A stretch of DNA of 64,000 bases from Mesorhizobium sp. Lineage in GTDB: Bacteria; Pseudomonadota; Alphaproteobacteria; Rhizobiales; Rhizobiaceae. A program made the translations under genes and the position numbers. Positions 6,729 through 15,698 of this stretch are shown here, piece after piece. Position 1 is the first letter of the stretch. Each line of letters opens with the position of its first letter. The notes beneath the pieces are model-generated. The model saw nothing but the letters and a program-made list of their open reading frames with translations. It made no database searches and was not told where the DNA came from. Location of the stretch: NCBI RefSeq assembly GCF_017306585.1, contig NZ_JAFKIC010000117.1, positions 1-64,000 on the forward strand, given 5' to 3'.

Positions 6729-9619
6729 GCAACACTCAGCCGGACATGAGCCGGGTTCCGGCTGACGATGCTCTGCTCGGTAGGGGCCGGCCCGAGCTCG
6801 GGCGCGCCGACATCGCCTTCGCGGTCAATGGCGCCGCTGTCTCCGTCAACGTGCCGCCGCTGCGCCGGCTGTCGTCCGTGCTGCGCGACGAATTGCGGCT
6901 CACCGGCACCAAGGTCGGCTGCGACGCCGGCGATTGCGGGGCCTGCACGGTGCTGGTCGACGGCGCTCCCGTCTGCGCCTGCCTTATGCCGGCGGCGTCC
7001 GTGTCCGGAGCGGCCGTAACGACGGTCGAAGGGCTCGCCAATGGCCGGTTGTCGGCGCTGCAGGCCTCGTTCCTCGCCCATGGCGCGGCACAATGCGGCA
7101 TCTGCACGCCGGCGCTGCTGGTCGCGGCGACCGCGCTGCTGGAGAAGGCGCCCACGCCGACCGAGATCGAGGTACAGGATGCGCTGGGCGGCATATTGTG
7201 CCGCTGCACCGGCTACCGGAAGATCATCGCGGCGGTGATGGAAGCGGGAAGATACGAACTGGCAATGAGTGGCGCCGCCCCTCATCCGCCTGCCGGCACC
7301 TTCTCCCCGTTGAACGGGGAGAAGGGCGAAGCTATCGGCCTCGATCGCAGGATGCCTCTCTCAGGCAATGCGGTAGGCTCCTCCCCGGTCAGGCTCGACG
7401 GCATCCCGAAAGTCACTGGCGACGAAAAGTTCGGCGGCGATTCCTTTCCCGCCGATGCGCTGGCGGTGCTGGTCATCCGCTCCCCGCACTACCACGCCAG
7501 ATTCGCCTTCGGCCACCTCGACCGGTGGGTTAAAGCGCATCCAGGCATCGCCGGCGTCTTCACTGCAGCCGATATTCCGGGAAAAAACTGTTTCGGCGTC
7601 ATCGGCCCGTTCGCCGACCAGCCGGCGCTGGCCGAAGGCTTTGCCCGGCTGCGCGGCGAGGCGGTGGCGCTGGTCGCCGGCGAACGCGAGGCGATGCTCG
7701 ACCTCGACCTGTCGGATTTCCCGATCCGGTGGAGTGAGCTACCGCATTTTCTCCACCCCGCCGAGGCGAAGGCCGAAGGCGCGGCGCTGATCCATGAAAG
7801 CCGTCCGGCCAATTTGTTGACGAAGGGCTTTGTCGAACGCGGCGACCCAGAGGCGGCGCTTGCCGATGCGGCCATCACCGTGACGGGCGCCATCGAAACC
7901 TCCTATGTCGAGCACGCCTATATCGAGCCGGAAGCGGGCCACGCCTATCTCGACGGCGACACGCTGGTCATCGTCGCCTGTACGCAGGCGCCCTACATGG
8001 ACCGCGACGACACCGCCAAGGTGCTCGGCCTTGCCGTCGACAAGGTGCGCATCGTGCCGACCGCGACCGGCGGCGGCTTCGGTTCGAAACTCGACGTTTC
8101 ATTGCAGCCGCTGATCGGCCTGGTGGCGCTGAAGACGGGGCGGCCGGCAGCCCTTGCCTACACCCGCAATGAATCGATGATGTCGACCACCAAGCGCCAT
8201 CCCGCCGAGATGAAAGCCACGATCGGCGCCAGCGCCGATGGTCTTGTCACCGGCATGGTGTTCGCGGGCGATTTCAACACCGGCGCCTACGCCAGCTGGG
8301 GACCGACGGTCGCCAATCGCGTGCCGGTGCATGCGTCCGGACCCTATGCGACGCCCAACTACCGCGCCGAAGGCCGCGCCATCCATACGCATGGGCCGAT
8401 CTCCGGCGCCTTCCGCGGTTTCGGGGTGCCGCAGGCGACGATCATGCAGGAGACGCTTTACGACGAGCTGGCCGGAAAGCTCGGCAAGGACCGCCTCGAT
8501 TTCCGTCTGAAAAACTGCCTTCGGAACGGCTCCGAAACGGTTACCGGGCAGCGTCTGGACTCCGGTGTCGGCATCGCCGAATGCCTCGAGGCGCTGCGGC
8601 CGCATTGGGCGCGCGCAACGGCGGACGCGGACGCCTTCAACCATATCCATGCGGATACCAAGCGCGGCGCCGGCGTGGCATCGTGCTGGTATGGTTGCGG
8701 CAACACCTCGCTGCCCAACCCGTCGACCATCCGCGTCGGTATCGCCGCCGATGGCGTGGTCGTGCTGCACCAGGGCGCCGTGGACATCGGCCAGGGCTCC
8801 AACACCGTCATCACCCAGATCTGCGCCGACGCGCTCGGCCTGCCGCTGGAGACATTCCGGCTGAGGAGCGCCGACACGGCGATCAGCCCCGACGCCGGCA
8901 AGACGTCGGCCTCGCGCCAGACTTTCGTGACCGGCAAGGCAGCTGAAAAGGCCGGACGCGCCCTGCGCGACAAGATCCTGCGCTTCGCCAACGTCTCGGA
9001 GAGAGCATCCCTCCGGTTGGACGGTCCGGCGATCGTCATCCATGAGGGCGAGGCGACGCGCCATATCGACCTTGCCGCGCTCGACACGGATGCCGACGGC
9101 TTCGTCTTCCGCGCCGAGGAGACCTACGACCCGCCCACCCTGCCGCTGGACGCCAAGGGCCAGGGCAAACCCTATGCCGTCTACGGCTATGGCGCGCAGA
9201 TCGCGGAGCTCGAGGTCGATCTCAAGCTCGGCACGGTGAAGCTCTTGAAGATCACCGCCGCGCACGATGTCGGCAAGGCGATCAACCCGCTGCTGGTCGA
9301 AGGCCAGATCGAAGGCGGCATCGCGCAAGGCATCGGCATGGCGCTGATGGAGGAGTATATCCCCGGCCGCACCGAGAACCTGCACGACTATCTCATCCCG
9401 ACGATCGGCGACGTGCCTGACATCAAGACCATCCTGGTCGAGGTGCCGGATCCCGAAGGGCCGTTCGGCGCCAAGGGCCTGGGCGAGCATGTGCTGATCC
9501 CGACGGCGCCGGCAATCCTCAATGCCATCCGCCATGCCACCGGCGTCCTGGTCACCAAGGTGCCGGCGACGCCAAGCCGCATCCTGGCGGCGATCCGCGA
9601 CAAGGAGGCACGCGCATGA
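6725..9619 (+). CDS. Fused 2Fe-2S / molybdopterin subunit of a xanthine-dehydrogenase-family hydroxylase
   Basis: A 964-aa catalytic subunit. Residues 28-175 hold the plant-type 2Fe-2S cluster (Cys66, 71, 74, 86) and the second cluster (Cys124, 127, 159, 161 in CGICTP and CRCTGY). From about residue 215 it is an aldehyde oxidase/xanthine dehydrogenase Moco domain, with TGGGFGSK, SGAFRGFGVPQ and the catalytic Glu in FGAKGLGE near the C-terminus. The Fe-S and Moco parts are fused while FAD is separate. Such enzymes hydroxylate aromatic N-heterocycles or aldehydes. The substrate is unknown; neighbours suggest a pyridine- or pyrimidine-like ring. Residues 185-202 are encoded by a repeat. Confidence 0.88.
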   Translation: MSNTQPDMSRVPADDALLGRGRPELGRADIAFAVNGAAVSVNVPPLRRLSSVLRDELRLTGTKVGCDAGDCGACTVLVDGAPVCACLMPAASVSGAAVTTVEGLANGRLSALQASFLAHGAAQCGICTPALLVAATALLEKAPTPTEIEVQDALGGILCRCTGYRKIIAAVMEAGRYELAMSGAAPHPPAGTFSPLNGEKGEAIGLDRRMPLSGNAVGSSPVRLDGIPKVTGDEKFGGDSFPADALAVLVIRSPHYHARFAFGHLDRWVKAHPGIAGVFTAADIPGKNCFGVIGPFADQPALAEGFARLRGEAVALVAGEREAMLDLDLSDFPIRWSELPHFLHPAEAKAEGAALIHESRPANLLTKGFVERGDPEAALADAAITVTGAIETSYVEHAYIEPEAGHAYLDGDTLVIVACTQAPYMDRDDTAKVLGLAVDKVRIVPTATGGGFGSKLDVSLQPLIGLVALKTGRPAALAYTRNESMMSTTKRHPAEMKATIGASADGLVTGMVFAGDFNTGAYASWGPTVANRVPVHASGPYATPNYRAEGRAIHTHGPISGAFRGFGVPQATIMQETLYDELAGKLGKDRLDFRLKNCLRNGSETVTGQRLDSGVGIAECLEALRPHWARATADADAFNHIHADTKRGAGVASCWYGCGNTSLPNPSTIRVGIAADGVVVLHQGAVDIGQGSNTVITQICADALGLPLETFRLRSADTAISPDAGKTSASRQTFVTGKAAEKAGRALRDKILRFANVSERASLRLDGPAIVIHEGEATRHIDLAALDTDADGFVFRAEETYDPPTLPLDAKGQGKPYAVYGYGAQIAELEVDLKLGTVKLLKITAAHDVGKAINPLLVEGQIEGGIAQGIGMALMEEYIPGRTENLHDYLIPTIGDVPDIKTILVEVPDPEGPFGAKGLGEHVLIPTAPAILNAIRHATGVLVTKVPATPSRILAAIRDKEARA
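7277..7330. repeat. Palindromic repeat embedded in frame in the hydroxylase gene
   Basis: CCCTCATCCG, CACCTTCTCCCCG and GGGGAGAAG follow one another here, matching the order and sequence of the left end of the intergenic mosaic repeat at 4797-4843. The stem TTCTCCCCGTT/AACGGGGAGAA is nearly perfect. It encodes residues 185-202, a Pro/Gly-rich stretch exactly in the linker between the Fe-S and Moco domains, and keeps the frame open. Confidence 0.75.
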
Positions 9620-11154
9620 GCGAGCTTGCCGAACGTTTCGAAACCCATGATCCCGGCGAGAAGCTGGTGGCGGAAAAGATCCGCTGCGATGCCTGCCCGG
9701 TCATGTGCTACATCGCGGACGGCCGCACCGGCGCCTGCGACCGCTATGGCAATGTCGCCGGCCGCATCATGCGCATGGATCCGCTGACCATCCTCGACCA
9801 CGCGGCCGGGACCGGCGCGGCGATGGTGCCCTTCGTCGCCGAGGGCGAGACGTGGAACGGCGAACTGGTCAACACAGGCCGCCGTTTCGTCACCGCGATC
9901 GGCGCCGGCACCACATATCCGGATTACAAGCCGGCGCCGTTCATCGTCAGCCAGGAGGTCGAAGGCGTCGACCTCGTCACCGTGGTGACCGAAGGCATTT
10001 TTTCGTATTGCGGCGTCAAGGTGAAGATCGACACGGATCGGCATATCGGACCGGAAACGGCTGTCGTGCGCTCGCAGGGCGAGGCGATCGGCCATGTCAC
10101 GACCGGCGAATACGGCTCTCAGATGCTGTCGCTTGGCGGGGTGCATCACCTGACGGGCGGTTCGAAGGCGGAAGGCCGGGCGACCTGCGATGCGCTGCTC
10201 GACCTGTGCAACCGCAAACCGGTGGAACTGACCATCGATGGCGGCGCCACCATAACAGTCGAAACCGGCAAAGCACCTGTCATAGATGGCAAGCAGGAAC
10301 ACCGCATGCGCGTCGGCTGCGGCTCGGCCACGATCGGCATGTTCGCCACGCAATGGCGAGGACTGGTCGACGAGGTGGTGGTGGTCGACGACCACATCAC
10401 CGGCGTCGTTTCCGAGCACCAGGCCGGCAAGGTGCTGGGCTGGCAGGATACGGGGATAAAGATTATCGGGCGTCGTTCGACGCCGGGCCGCTATTTCAAG
10501 GTCTCCGAGCCCGGTCTCGGCTGGGGCGGCACCAGCATAGACGACCCGCTGTCGATCCTTGGCGACTGGAACGCCAAGAAGGGCGCGCGGCCGGGCCTGT
10601 CGCTGCTGATGGTTTCGACCACCGGCGAGCAGTTCGCCTATTACGAGCTCGACGACGATCTGAAGCCCGTCCAGAAACCGTTTCCCGACCGGCTGCAAAA
10701 ATCGGTCAACCTGATCGAGGACAATTGCGAGCCGGCTCTCTGCACCGTGCTGTTCATCGGCGGCGCCGGCGGCTCGCTGCGCGCCGGCGTGACCGAAAAC
10801 CCGGTCAACCTAACCCGTTCGGTACAGGGCCTGAAGACCTATGTCACGGTCGGCGGAGCGCCTGTCTATGTCTGGCCGGGCGGCGGCATCACGCTGATGG
10901 TCGATGTCACAAGGGTGCCGGAAGGCGCCTTCGGCTATGTGCCGACGCCGGCGCTGGTGGCGCCGATCGAGTTCACCTTGCGTCGCGACGACTACATCAG
11001 GCTCGGCGGCTACGAGGCCGAGATCCGCAGCGTCGCGGACATCGTCGCCAAAGGCGGCGAATACCTCAATGCGCGGCAAGGCAGTGGTGCGCCATCAGGC
11101 AATCCCTGGCCGCCGTTGGCGCAATTGCGGCGTGCCGCGCCGAACGGGGCCTGA
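9616..11154 (+). CDS. 6-hydroxynicotinate reductase-like protein
   Basis: A 512-aa protein that I recognise as the family annotated 6-hydroxynicotinate reductase. In Eubacterium barkeri nicotinate fermentation that enzyme reduces the hydroxylated pyridine ring with ferredoxin. The N-terminus carries a cysteine group (CDACPVMCYIADGRTGACDR) that could hold an Fe-S cluster, and further Cys occur in CGVKVKID and RVGCGSATIG. No signal peptide or membrane segment is seen. It is coupled to the hydroxylase by a 4-base overlap. That supports hydroxylation followed by reduction of one substrate, but whether it is nicotinate is untested. Confidence 0.72.
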   Translation: MSELAERFETHDPGEKLVAEKIRCDACPVMCYIADGRTGACDRYGNVAGRIMRMDPLTILDHAAGTGAAMVPFVAEGETWNGELVNTGRRFVTAIGAGTTYPDYKPAPFIVSQEVEGVDLVTVVTEGIFSYCGVKVKIDTDRHIGPETAVVRSQGEAIGHVTTGEYGSQMLSLGGVHHLTGGSKAEGRATCDALLDLCNRKPVELTIDGGATITVETGKAPVIDGKQEHRMRVGCGSATIGMFATQWRGLVDEVVVVDDHITGVVSEHQAGKVLGWQDTGIKIIGRRSTPGRYFKVSEPGLGWGGTSIDDPLSILGDWNAKKGARPGLSLLMVSTTGEQFAYYELDDDLKPVQKPFPDRLQKSVNLIEDNCEPALCTVLFIGGAGGSLRAGVTENPVNLTRSVQGLKTYVTVGGAPVYVWPGGGITLMVDVTRVPEGAFGYVPTPALVAPIEFTLRRDDYIRLGGYEAEIRSVADIVAKGGEYLNARQGSGAPSGNPWPPLAQLRRAAPNGA

Positions 11155-12041
11155 TGATGGAGGGCCCGCAGGCACACTGGCTGCAGGACGGCAAGCGGCT
11201 GCATCTCAACCATGGGCCGATCGACTTGATCGTCGAGGCCTTTGGCGACGCGGATGAGTGCCGTCTGGCCTATGAGCAGGCCGTTACGCGCTTCCAGACG
11301 ATCCTGCTCGAACTGGTCGAAGAGCTTCCGGAACTGCGGCTGCCGGCGTTTTTCCTGGCGCCGCGCAGCTTCGCCGGCCCGACGGCGCGCCGCATGGAAG
11401 CTGCCGTCATGCCGCTGGCGGAATGTTTCATCACGCCGATGGCCGCCGTCGCGGGATCGGTAGCCGACGAAATGCTTGCCGCGCTGCTCGCCGGCCGCAA
11501 GCTCGACCGCGCCTATGTCAACAATGGCGGCGACAGCGCGCTCCACATCGGCAAGGGCCGGTCGATGGGGCTGGCGGTCGCCGGCACCGGCAATGGCATG
11601 GCCGACCGGATCACGATCCGCGCCGAGGATGGCGTGCGCGGCGTCGCCACCAGCGGCTGGCGCGGCCGCTCCTTCTCGCTGGGCATTGCCGACGCCGTCA
11701 CCGTGCTCGCCCGCACCGGCGCCGAGGCCGATGCGGCGGCGACGCTTATCGCCAATGCGGTGGATCTGCCCGGCAATCCCGCCATCAGCCGCATTCCCGC
11801 ACGCGACCTGTCGCCGGACAGCGACCTTGGCGCGCGGCTGGTGACACAAGGCGTCGGCACGCTTGCGCCTGGCGAAGTGGCTCGGGCGCTGGACAATGGC
11901 CTTGCCGTCGCCGAAGATTTCCGCCGGCGCGGCCTGATCGCCGCATCGGCGCTGTTTCTTGCCGGGGAGGCCCGTATCAGCGGCTCGGTCTCACTCGCCG
12001 CGCCCAAGAAGAATCCGAGGGAGGAAGTTGCCCATGCCTGA
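11154..12041 (+). CDS. UPF0280 family protein, ApbE-like
   Basis: A 295-aa protein of the UPF0280 family (COG2122), remotely related to the FMN transferase ApbE. The stretch YVNNGGDSALHIGKG near residue 120 parallels the ApbE glycine/aspartate motif, and AAVAGSVADEMLAALL precedes it. The function of the family is not established. Its place directly after the reductase-like gene (TGATG junction) suggests flavin attachment to, or cofactor handling for, that enzyme. This is inference. Confidence 0.75.
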   Translation: MMEGPQAHWLQDGKRLHLNHGPIDLIVEAFGDADECRLAYEQAVTRFQTILLELVEELPELRLPAFFLAPRSFAGPTARRMEAAVMPLAECFITPMAAVAGSVADEMLAALLAGRKLDRAYVNNGGDSALHIGKGRSMGLAVAGTGNGMADRITIRAEDGVRGVATSGWRGRSFSLGIADAVTVLARTGAEADAAATLIANAVDLPGNPAISRIPARDLSPDSDLGARLVTQGVGTLAPGEVARALDNGLAVAEDFRRRGLIAASALFLAGEARISGSVSLAAPKKNPREEVAHA

Positions 12042-12618
12042 GTTTCCGATCCGCAAGATCGCGGTGCTGAGCGAAGAGATCTTTCACGAAGGCGGCCCGG
12101 CCGTGGACGTGCCGCGTCGACGCGCGGCGGCGATGGCCGTGGTGAAAAACCCGTTCGCCGGGCGCTACGTCGAGGATCTGCAGAGCGCGATGGAGGATTT
12201 AAAGCCGCTCGGCCTGCTGCTCACCGACCGGCTGATCGCCGCGCTTGGCGGCGATGTGAAGCAGATCGACGGCTACGGCAAGGGCGCCATTGTCGGCACG
12301 GCGGGCGAACTGGAACACGGAGCGCTCTGGCATGTGCCCGGAGGCTACGCCATGCGCGAACGTCTGGGCGACGCCAAGGCGATCGTGCCGTCGGCCAAGA
12401 AAGTCGGCGCCTTCGGCTCGAAGCTCGACGTCCCGATCGGCCACGTCAACGCCGCCTATGTGCGCAGCCATTTCGACGCCATGGAAGTGGGCATCAGCGA
12501 CGGCCCGCGCCCTGACGAAATCCTGTTCTGTCTGGCCATGACCTGCGGGCCGCGCATCCACAACCGCATGGGCGGCCTGACGGCCGATCAGATAAAAGCC
12601 TGGGACGGGCTGCGGTGA
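12034..12618 (+). CDS. AA_synth family protein (PF06684, formerly DUF1185)
   Basis: A 194-aa protein matching the 'amino acid synthesis' family. Recognisable stretches are AVVKNPFAGRYVEDLQ, YGKGAIVGTAGELEHGALWH, FGSKLDVPIGHVNAAYVRSH and MTCGPRIHNRMGGL. The length is typical. Structures of the family are known but the reaction is not settled. It overlaps the preceding gene by eight bases and the MarR gene by four. Its conserved Lys, Glu and His residues would suit an enzyme acting after ring reduction, for example hydrolysis or isomerisation, but nothing here proves a step. Confidence 0.8.
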   Translation: MPEFPIRKIAVLSEEIFHEGGPAVDVPRRRAAAMAVVKNPFAGRYVEDLQSAMEDLKPLGLLLTDRLIAALGGDVKQIDGYGKGAIVGTAGELEHGALWHVPGGYAMRERLGDAKAIVPSAKKVGAFGSKLDVPIGHVNAAYVRSHFDAMEVGISDGPRPDEILFCLAMTCGPRIHNRMGGLTADQIKAWDGLR

Positions 12619-13076
12619 GCGCCGAGGACAATCTGCTCAAGCTGGTCGAGGCCGAAGGGCCGGACGATCAGGATTACCTCCTGCAGGAGCAGGTCGGCTT
12701 TATCCTGCGCAAGGCGCACCAGCGCCATGTCTCGATCTTCGCCGGCCGGATCGGCGACCTGACGCCGCCGCAATTCGCGGCGCTGGCCAAGCTGCGCGAT
12801 GTCGGCGAGACCTCGCAGAACCAACTCGGCACGATGATCGCCATGGACGCGGCGACGGTGAAGGGCGTCATCGACCGGCTCAAGGCGCGCGGCCTTGTCG
12901 AGCTGTCCAAACATGAAGTCGACAAGAGGCGGCTGCTGGTCAATCTGACCCCGGATGGCCGCGCGGCGATCGAACGGCTCATCCCGCTCGCAAGGGAGAT
13001 CACGCAGGAAACGCTGGCGCCGCTGACCAGCAAGGAAATCGCCACGTTCATGAAGCTTCTGGCCAAGCTGGCTTGA
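12615..13076 (+). CDS. MarR family transcriptional regulator
   Basis: A 153-aa winged-helix regulator. The DNA-recognition helix region reads TSQNQLGTMIAMDAATVKGV, followed by the wing HEVDKRRLLVNLTPDGRA. It starts with GTG inside the stop of the AA_synth gene (GTGA) and closes the six-gene operon. It is therefore probably autoregulated, with a catabolic intermediate or the substrate as ligand. A likely target is the inverted repeat near 5757-5772. Confidence 0.88.
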   Translation: MSAEDNLLKLVEAEGPDDQDYLLQEQVGFILRKAHQRHVSIFAGRIGDLTPPQFAALAKLRDVGETSQNQLGTMIAMDAATVKGVIDRLKARGLVELSKHEVDKRRLLVNLTPDGRAAIERLIPLAREITQETLAPLTSKEIATFMKLLAKLA

Positions 13077-13292
13077 GGCATCATCCGCCAGCTCGCTTGA
13101 CCGCCGGCAAAAGGGCGGCCACGCCAGACGTGGCCCAATCCAAAACGCAAATGTGAAGCATCTCCAAGTCTTGACTTGGGTCCCCGCCGATCCAGATGGC
13201 TCTGGACGGGCCCAGAGTTCATGCATTCAAGCAGCACTCCCCATCGTTGACTTGCTCGACGCTGACGAATGCCCGCCGAAAAGGAGACATCC

Positions 13293-14105
13293 GTGAAAAA
13301 CAAGTCGCTCATCGTGCTGGCCACGTCATTGGCTTCCGGCCTCGTGCTGTCATTCGGAGCAACCTCGGTGGCGGTCGCGCAGAGCGCGACGACGATCGTC
13401 GTGGGCGCCGATACGACCTTCCCGCCGTTCGAAACCGAGACGAATGGCGAGGTCACCGGCTTCGACATCGACATGATCAAGGCGATCGCCAAGGCCGAGG
13501 GCATGACGGTCAGCCTGAAGACGCTGCCGTTCAACGGCATCATCCCGAGCCTGCAGGCCGGCTCGATCGACGCCGCGGTCGCCGGCATAACGATCAAGAC
13601 CAGCCGCATGCAGAATGTCGAATTCTCCGACGCCTACTACAAGTCGGGCCTGTCGGTGCTGGTGAAGCAGGATTCCGACATCAAGGGCTTCGATGACCTG
13701 AAAGGCCATGTGGTGGCCACCAAGAAGGCAACATCATCGGTCGACTATCTGACCGGTCACGGGTTCGCGCAGGATTACATCAAGCAATTCCAGAGCATCG
13801 ACGCCGCCTACCAGGCGCTGGAGACCGGCGGCGCGGATGCCGTCATCTTCGACAATCCCGTCAACGTCAACTTCATGACCGCTCACAAGGACACCAAGAC
13901 CGTGGGCCCGCTGCTGACAGGCGAGTATTACGGCATCGCCATCAGCAAGCAGAAGCCGGAACTGGTCGAGAAGATCAATGACGGTCTCGCCAAGATCAGG
14001 CAGAGCGGCGAGTACCAGAAGCTGTTCCAGACCTATTTCGGCGGCGATACCAGCGGCGTGGTCAACGACGTGCAGAAGCCGGCCGCCGTCGCGATTTCCG
14101 GCTGA
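13293..14105 (+). CDS. Polar amino acid ABC transporter substrate-binding protein
   Basis: A 270-aa periplasmic binding protein of the GlnH/HisJ family. A lysine-led signal peptide (MKNKSLIVLATSLASGL... to VAVAQS) precedes TTIVVGADTTFPPFETETNG, the usual mature start. The ligand-contact region GFDIDMIKAIAK follows. The GTG at 13293 is preceded by AAGGAG at 13281, seven bases away, so it is preferred to the ATG at 13269. The 216-base gap upstream separates it from the MarR operon. The ligand is probably an amino acid or analogue. Confidence 0.88.
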   Translation: MKNKSLIVLATSLASGLVLSFGATSVAVAQSATTIVVGADTTFPPFETETNGEVTGFDIDMIKAIAKAEGMTVSLKTLPFNGIIPSLQAGSIDAAVAGITIKTSRMQNVEFSDAYYKSGLSVLVKQDSDIKGFDDLKGHVVATKKATSSVDYLTGHGFAQDYIKQFQSIDAAYQALETGGADAVIFDNPVNVNFMTAHKDTKTVGPLLTGEYYGIAISKQKPELVEKINDGLAKIRQSGEYQKLFQTYFGGDTSGVVNDVQKPAAVAISG

Positions 14106-14170
14106 GCATCGCCAGGTCGTCTGAAAGGCAGATAGCTCGGCCTCCCGACCGCCCGTCAGGTGAACGCAAA

Positions 14171-14193
14171 GCCCGTGGATCAACACCACGGGC
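14171..14193 (+). other. Intercistronic hairpin between binding protein and permease genes
   Basis: GCCCGTGG/CCACGGGC form a perfect 8-bp stem with a 7-base loop and no following U-run. Hairpins at this position typically stabilise the highly expressed binding-protein message or partly terminate before the permease. Confidence 0.6.
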
Positions 14194-14243
14194 AGCGCGC
14201 CTCCGGCGGGCAGGCCCGGGACTAGACATCCAAGGCATTGCTC

Positions 14244-14912
14244 ATGGACCCCATCCGGCAAAACCTACCCGTTCTCCTCGACGGCCTACGGCTGACGATC
14301 CAGTATTCGGTCGTCGCCATCATCCTGATGGTGGTGATCGGCCTCATCGCGGCGCTGATGCGCCTGTCGACGGTCGCGCCGTTGCGGTGGATCGCCACCG
14401 CCTATGTCGAGATTTTCCGGTCGACGCCGCTGCTGGTGCAGTTGTTCTTCATCGTGCTCGGATTGCCGGCGATCCTGCCCGTCAACCAGTGGTTCGGACA
14501 GCTGACCTATCCCATCCTGGCGGCGGCGATCACGCTCAGCCTGAACGAAGGCGCCTACGTCACCGAAATCATCCGCGCCGGCATTCTGGGCGTCGACCGG
14601 GGCCAGAAGGAAGCCGCCCAGAGCATCGCCATGAACGGCTTCCAGACGATGCGCTACATCGTGCTGCCGCAGGCGTTCAAGCGCATGATCCCGCCGCTGG
14701 TCAACCAGGCGGCGCAGACGATCAAGGACACCTCGCTGCTGGCGCCGGTCGGCATTGCAGAACTGGTCTACAAGGGCGAGATCGTGATCGCCGAGACGTT
14801 CGCGTCCTTTGCCATATGGGGCCTGATCGCGGCTCTCTACTTCGTCCTCATCTTCTCCTTGTCGAAATTCGCGTCCTACCTGGAGAGGAGGCTTCAAGTT
14901 GATAAACGTTAA
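14244..14912 (+). CDS. Polar amino acid ABC transporter permease
   Basis: A 222-aa HisM/GlnP-type permease with about five hydrophobic helices. The family hallmark [18 protein letters not shown] and the ATPase-docking EAA loop [20 protein letters not shown] (near residue 110) are present. The ATG at 14244 is chosen over the TTG two codons earlier. Only one permease gene is present, so it probably works as a homodimer. It overlaps the ATPase gene by 14 bases. Confidence 0.9.
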   Translation: MDPIRQNLPVLLDGLRLTIQYSVVAIILMVVIGLIAALMRLSTVAPLRWIATAYVEIFRSTPLLVQLFFIVLGLPAILPVNQWFGQLTYPILAAAITLSLNEGAYVTEIIRAGILGVDRGQKEAAQSIAMNGFQTMRYIVLPQAFKRMIPPLVNQAAQTIKDTSLLAPVGIAELVYKGEIVIAETFASFAIWGLIAALYFVLIFSLSKFASYLERRLQVDKR

Positions 14913-15621
14913 AGACCTTCACAAATCCTTCGGCCACAACGAGATCCTGAAGGGGATCAGCACCCATGTGGAGGAGAAGGAGGTGGTCGTCGTCATCGGC
15001 CCCTCGGGAAGCGGCAAGAGCACGTTTCTGCGCTGCCTGAATGGATTGGAGACCGCGACCAGCGGCGAGATCGAGATCGCCGGCATGACGCTTACCGATC
15101 CGAAGACCAACATCCACACGCTGCGGCAGCATGTCGGCATGGTGTTCCAGCAATTCAATCTCTTCAAGCATCTGACCATTCTGGAGAACGTCACGATCGG
15201 GCCGCGCAAGGTGAAGAAGGTGGCGCAGGCGCAGGCTGACAAGGTCGCGCGCGAATTGCTGGCCAAGGTCGGGCTGGTGGGCAAGGAAGCGAGCTATCCG
15301 GACGAATTGTCCGGCGGCCAGCAGCAGCGGGTGGCGATCGCCCGCTCGCTGGCGATGGGCCCGAATGTCATGCTCTTCGACGAGCCGACATCGGCGCTCG
15401 ACCCCGAAATGGTGGGCGAGGTGCTGCAGGTGATGAAGACGCTGGCGATCGAAGGCATGACGATGGTCGTCGTCACCCACGAGATGGGCTTCGCCCGCGA
15501 GGTCGGCCACCGCGTGATCTTCATGGATGACGGCCTGATCGTGGAGGAGGGAGCGCCGAAGTCGCTTTTCTCCGATCCGCAGAAGGACCGCACGAAAGGT
15601 TTCCTGGCTAAGATTCTGTAG
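14899..15621 (+). CDS. Polar amino acid ABC transporter ATP-binding protein
   Basis: A 240-aa GlnQ/HisP-type ATPase. It has Walker [11 protein letters not shown]-loop MVFQQFNLF, signature [17 protein letters not shown], Walker [15 protein letters not shown] and the H-loop [10 protein letters not shown]. It begins with TTG inside the permease gene, preceded by GGAGAGGAGG, so translation is coupled. It ends the three-gene operon just before a strong hairpin. Confidence 0.9.
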   Translation: MINVKDLHKSFGHNEILKGISTHVEEKEVVVVIGPSGSGKSTFLRCLNGLETATSGEIEIAGMTLTDPKTNIHTLRQHVGMVFQQFNLFKHLTILENVTIGPRKVKKVAQAQADKVARELLAKVGLVGKEASYPDELSGGQQQRVAIARSLAMGPNVMLFDEPTSALDPEMVGEVLQVMKTLAIEGMTMVVVTHEMGFAREVGHRVIFMDDGLIVEEGAPKSLFSDPQKDRTKGFLAKIL

Positions 15622-15652
15622 GCGGCAGCGGAGCAGGAGGCTCGCAAGCGAA

Positions 15653-15677
15653 GGGGGCAGGGCGACGCCCTGCCCCC
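15653..15677. terminator. Bidirectional hairpin between convergent ABC operons
   Basis: GGGGGCAGGGC and GCCCTGCCCCC form an 11-bp perfect stem with a 3-base loop, midway between the amino acid ATPase gene and the convergent sugar-binding-protein gene. There is no clear U-run on either side, so termination may need Rho or depend on stem strength alone. Confidence 0.65.
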
Positions 15678-15698
15678 GACGTTCCTATCGCGGGTGTC

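Noticed and set aside
9705-11153. Open frame running through the reductase-like gene into UPF0280
   Set aside because: Only the part from 11154 is family-like; the upstream part is an Arg-rich shadow of the reductase-like gene.
13077-13292. RNA gene in the gap between the MarR operon and the amino acid ABC genes
   Set aside because: No tRNA-like cloverleaf or known RNA motif could be recognised; it appears to be a promoter region only.
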